Shown: in pieces, positions 6,316-7,492 of the stretch | How the letters are laid out: every line of letters starts with the position of its first letter | How positions within the stretch are numbered: the first letter of the stretch is position 1 | Assembly (NCBI GenBank): GCA_964405405.1 | Contig: CAYONT010000080.1 | Span: 1-7,492, forward strand | Source: CAMCYM01 sp964405405 | GTDB lineage: Bacteria > Bacteroidota > Bacteroidia > Flavobacteriales_D > Sanyastnellaceae | DNA length: 7,492 nucleotides | Reading direction: 5' to 3' | Made by a program: the position numbers and the translations under genes | Notes under the pieces: generated by a model | The model's database searches: none | Told to the model about the DNA's origin: nothing | The model's input: only the letters and a program-made list of their open reading frames with translations

Positions 6316-7122
6316 ATGGCTACTCCCCCGAGAAAAGGAGCGCGGCGCATGCAGGAAATCCCGCCCAATGTGCTCGCCCAACTCAACCACGGCACGTTGG
6401 CGTCCGCCAACTTGGTCGAGTGGCTGGCCGTGGATCAAGGGGTCCTGCTCGGGCACTTCCTCGCCTCCCACGGCTGCTCCGACCTGCACGCCCCCATCCT
6501 CGACTGGGTGGCTGCCCTGCCCCGCCGTTCGGTCAACACCATCCAAGCTGCCATCGGCGCGGGCCTGCTCCACGAGGCCCGGCACCACCGCAACGAGTCG
6601 CTCCTGGGTCGCCTGCTCGACCACCCCTCGGACAGCGTCCGCTGCTGGGGCGCCTACGCCATCGGTCAGGACGCCTCGCTCGACCTCGCTGACGTCCTGA
6701 CCACCATCCAGCCCTTGGCAGCAGACCCCCACTTCGGGGTCCGCGAGGTGGCTTGGATGGCGGTACGCCCCCGTTTGGCCCGGGAATTGGACCTCGCCCT
6801 CGCCCTGCTCCAGCCCTGGACCCAGCACCCCGATGAGAACCTCCGGCGGTTCGCCTCCGAGGTGACCCGCCCCCGTGGGGTCTGGTGTTCCCACATCGTT
6901 GCCCTCAAGGAAAACCCGGCCCTGGGCCTCCCCCTCCTCGAGTCCCTGCGCAACGACCCCTCCCGGTACGTCCAAAACAGCGTCGCCAACTGGCTCAACG
7001 ATGCCGCCAAATCCCACCCGGTCTTCGTTCGGGACCTACTCACGAGGTGGCAGACAGAGAGCCCGACCGCGGCGACGGGGTACATCGTGCGGCGCGGGAT
7101 GCGCAGCTGCGCTGCGCGCTGA
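6316..7122 (+). CDS. HEAT-like DNA alkylation repair protein (AlkC/AlkD superfamily)
   Basis: Probable DNA glycosylase-type repair protein built from HEAT-like helical repeats; the superfamily removes alkylated bases such as 3-methyladenine. The 268-residue product shows the family's C-terminal signatures: HFGVREVAWMAVRPRLA (about 140-156), ENLRRFASEVTRPRGVW (174-190), and DPSRYVQNSVANWLNDAAKSHP (214-235), ending RWQTESPTAATGYIVRRGMRS. The ATG at 6316 was chosen because the earlier in-frame GTG at 6235 overlaps the miaB promoter region; ATG at 6349 (MQEIPPNVLAQL) is an alternative. The gene is divergent from miaB and alone on its strand. Its last residues (CAAR) and stop codon fall in the first hairpin of the downstream repeat array, so the extreme C-terminus appears to be repeat-derived. 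Whether it is an active glycosylase or a binding-only paralogue cannot be told by eye. Confidence 0.85.
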   Translation: MATPPRKGARRMQEIPPNVLAQLNHGTLASANLVEWLAVDQGVLLGHFLASHGCSDLHAPILDWVAALPRRSVNTIQAAIGAGLLHEARHHRNESLLGRLLDHPSDSVRCWGAYAIGQDASLDLADVLTTIQPLAADPHFGVREVAWMAVRPRLARELDLALALLQPWTQHPDENLRRFASEVTRPRGVWCSHIVALKENPALGLPLLESLRNDPSRYVQNSVANWLNDAAKSHPVFVRDLLTRWQTESPTAATGYIVRRGMRSCAAR

Positions 7123-7288
7123 GATGGGAGATGGCGCTGCGCGCGGAAATAGGAGATGGGAGATGGGAGATGGGAGATGGCGCTGCGCGCGGAAATAGGA
7201 GATGGGAGATGGCGCTGCGCGCCTTGGGGAAACAAGAGATGGCGCTGCGCGCATGGGGAGATGGGAGATAGGAGATGGCGCTACGCGC
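7109..7288 (-). repeat. Hairpin repeat array A: six GCGCnnnGCGC units with GAGATGG spacers
   Basis: The plus-strand word GCGCTGCGCGC occurs at 7109, 7134, 7180, 7212 and 7242, and as GCGCTACGCGC at 7278. Five copies sit in the longer unit GAGATGGCGCTGCGCGC (start points 7128, 7174, 7206, 7236, 7272). Distances between hairpins are irregular (25, 46, 32, 30, 36 bp), filled with reiterated GGGAGAT or GGAAATAGGAGAT. On the minus strand each unit is a 4-bp GCGC stem closed by GCA (or GTA) and followed by CATCTCC. The single variable base in the hairpin is the middle loop base. The first unit overlaps the 3' end of the repair gene. It may act as a transcript-end structure for that gene; no T-run follows, so a classical terminator is not supported. 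Confidence 0.9.
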
Positions 7289-7299
7289 ATGAGATTTCG

Positions 7300-7376
7300 G
7301 GCAGGGCGACTTCGTTTTATTTGTATGATTATCAATTTGTTAAGTTGCATAGATTGCCGGTGGGCGGAGCGTGATG
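7300..7376. other. AT-rich island between the two hairpin arrays
   Basis: About 7310-7356 is strongly AT-rich in an otherwise GC-rich window. No ORF of note, tRNA or terminator is visible. On the plus strand TTTG (7320-7323), 17 nt, then TAAGTTGC (7341-7348) vaguely resembles a Bacteroidota promoter facing right, with two flaws, so I do not call it a promoter. Confidence 0.4.
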
Positions 7377-7390
7377 ACTGCGTTCTCAGC

Positions 7391-7492
7391 CTTGACATCT
7401 CGCGCGAAGCGCAGGATCTCCTTTCTCCGCGGCGCCAGCCGCGGCATCTCAGCGAGGCGAAGCCGAGCGCATCTCCGCGGCGCCAGCCGCGG
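7391..7492 (+). repeat. Hairpin repeat array B, opposite orientation, runs off right edge
   Basis: Four hairpins follow one another on the plus strand, separated by CATCTC-type spacers: GCGCGAAGCGC (7402-7412), CCGCGGC-GCCA-GCCGCGG (7427-7444), an imperfect one around GGCGAAGCC (7452-7468), and a second exact copy of the CCGCGGC hairpin (7475-7492). The 20-base word CTCCGCGGCGCCAGCCGCGG is repeated exactly at 7425 and 7473. The spacers CATCTC, GATCTCCTTTCTC, CATCTCA and CATCTC match the CATCTCC spacers that array A shows on the minus strand, so the two arrays face each other. The array reaches the last base and probably continues beyond the window. Confidence 0.85.

Noticed and set aside
5594..6700. 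Plus-strand open frame of about 368 codons
   Set aside because: It crosses from antisense miaB, through the divergent promoter region, into the wrong frame of the repair gene. No plausible domain is seen.
7109..7288. CRISPR array
   Set aside because: The repeated units are short, the intervals irregular (25-46 bp), and the material between them is itself repetitive rather than unique spacers; no cas gene is nearby.
7036..7398. Small minus-strand ORFs in the repeat region reading repeated AQRHLPSPIS-like peptides
   Set aside because: They are translations of the CATCTCC/GCGCGCAGCGC repeats with no start context and no conserved protein features.

Overview
The window most likely comes from a high-GC member of the Bacteroidota. 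Four observations support this. The gene string miaB / sigma-54 activator / lptE / conserved protein / secG / groS / groL is, from recall, a Bacteroidota arrangement. The LptE belongs to the short, C-terminally conserved Bacteroidota type. The starts of miaB, lptE, secG, groS and groL lack a convincing Shine-Dalgarno sequence. An exact TAnnTTTG promoter element, the Bacteroidota -7 type, lies upstream of miaB. I cannot resolve the order or genus from sequence alone.

Layout, left to right. Positions 1-1168 (minus strand) hold the groS-groL chaperonin operon; groL runs off the left edge. Positions 1169-1359 hold its upstream region and, at 1301-1338, a strong intrinsic terminator that ends the next operon. 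Positions 1360-6217 (minus strand) hold a compact five-gene operon read in the order miaB, sigma-54-type activator, lptE, conserved Bacteroidota protein, secG. The first three genes are joined by two ATGA stop/start overlaps, and the last two follow after 12-13 bp. Both ends are visible: the promoter at 6254-6261 and the terminator after secG. The conserved protein gene is cut by a 100-N scaffold gap (2407-2506). The same 37-bp sequence flanks both sides of the gap, and overlapping those copies restores one open frame.

Positions 6316-7122 (plus strand, divergent from miaB) hold a HEAT-like DNA alkylation repair protein. Positions 7109-7492 are non-coding and carry two arrays of small GC-rich hairpins separated by CATCTCC/GAGATGG spacers. 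The arrays lie in opposite orientation on either side of an AT-rich island.

Functionally the window is mostly housekeeping: protein folding (GroES/GroEL), Sec export (SecG), outer-membrane LPS assembly (LptE), tRNA A37 hypermodification (MiaB) and alkylation repair. No defence system, phage or transposase gene is visible. The least explained features are the paired hairpin arrays, and a GACA-AAA-TGTC palindrome that occurs near-identically in both main promoter regions (1279-1291 and 6273-6285).
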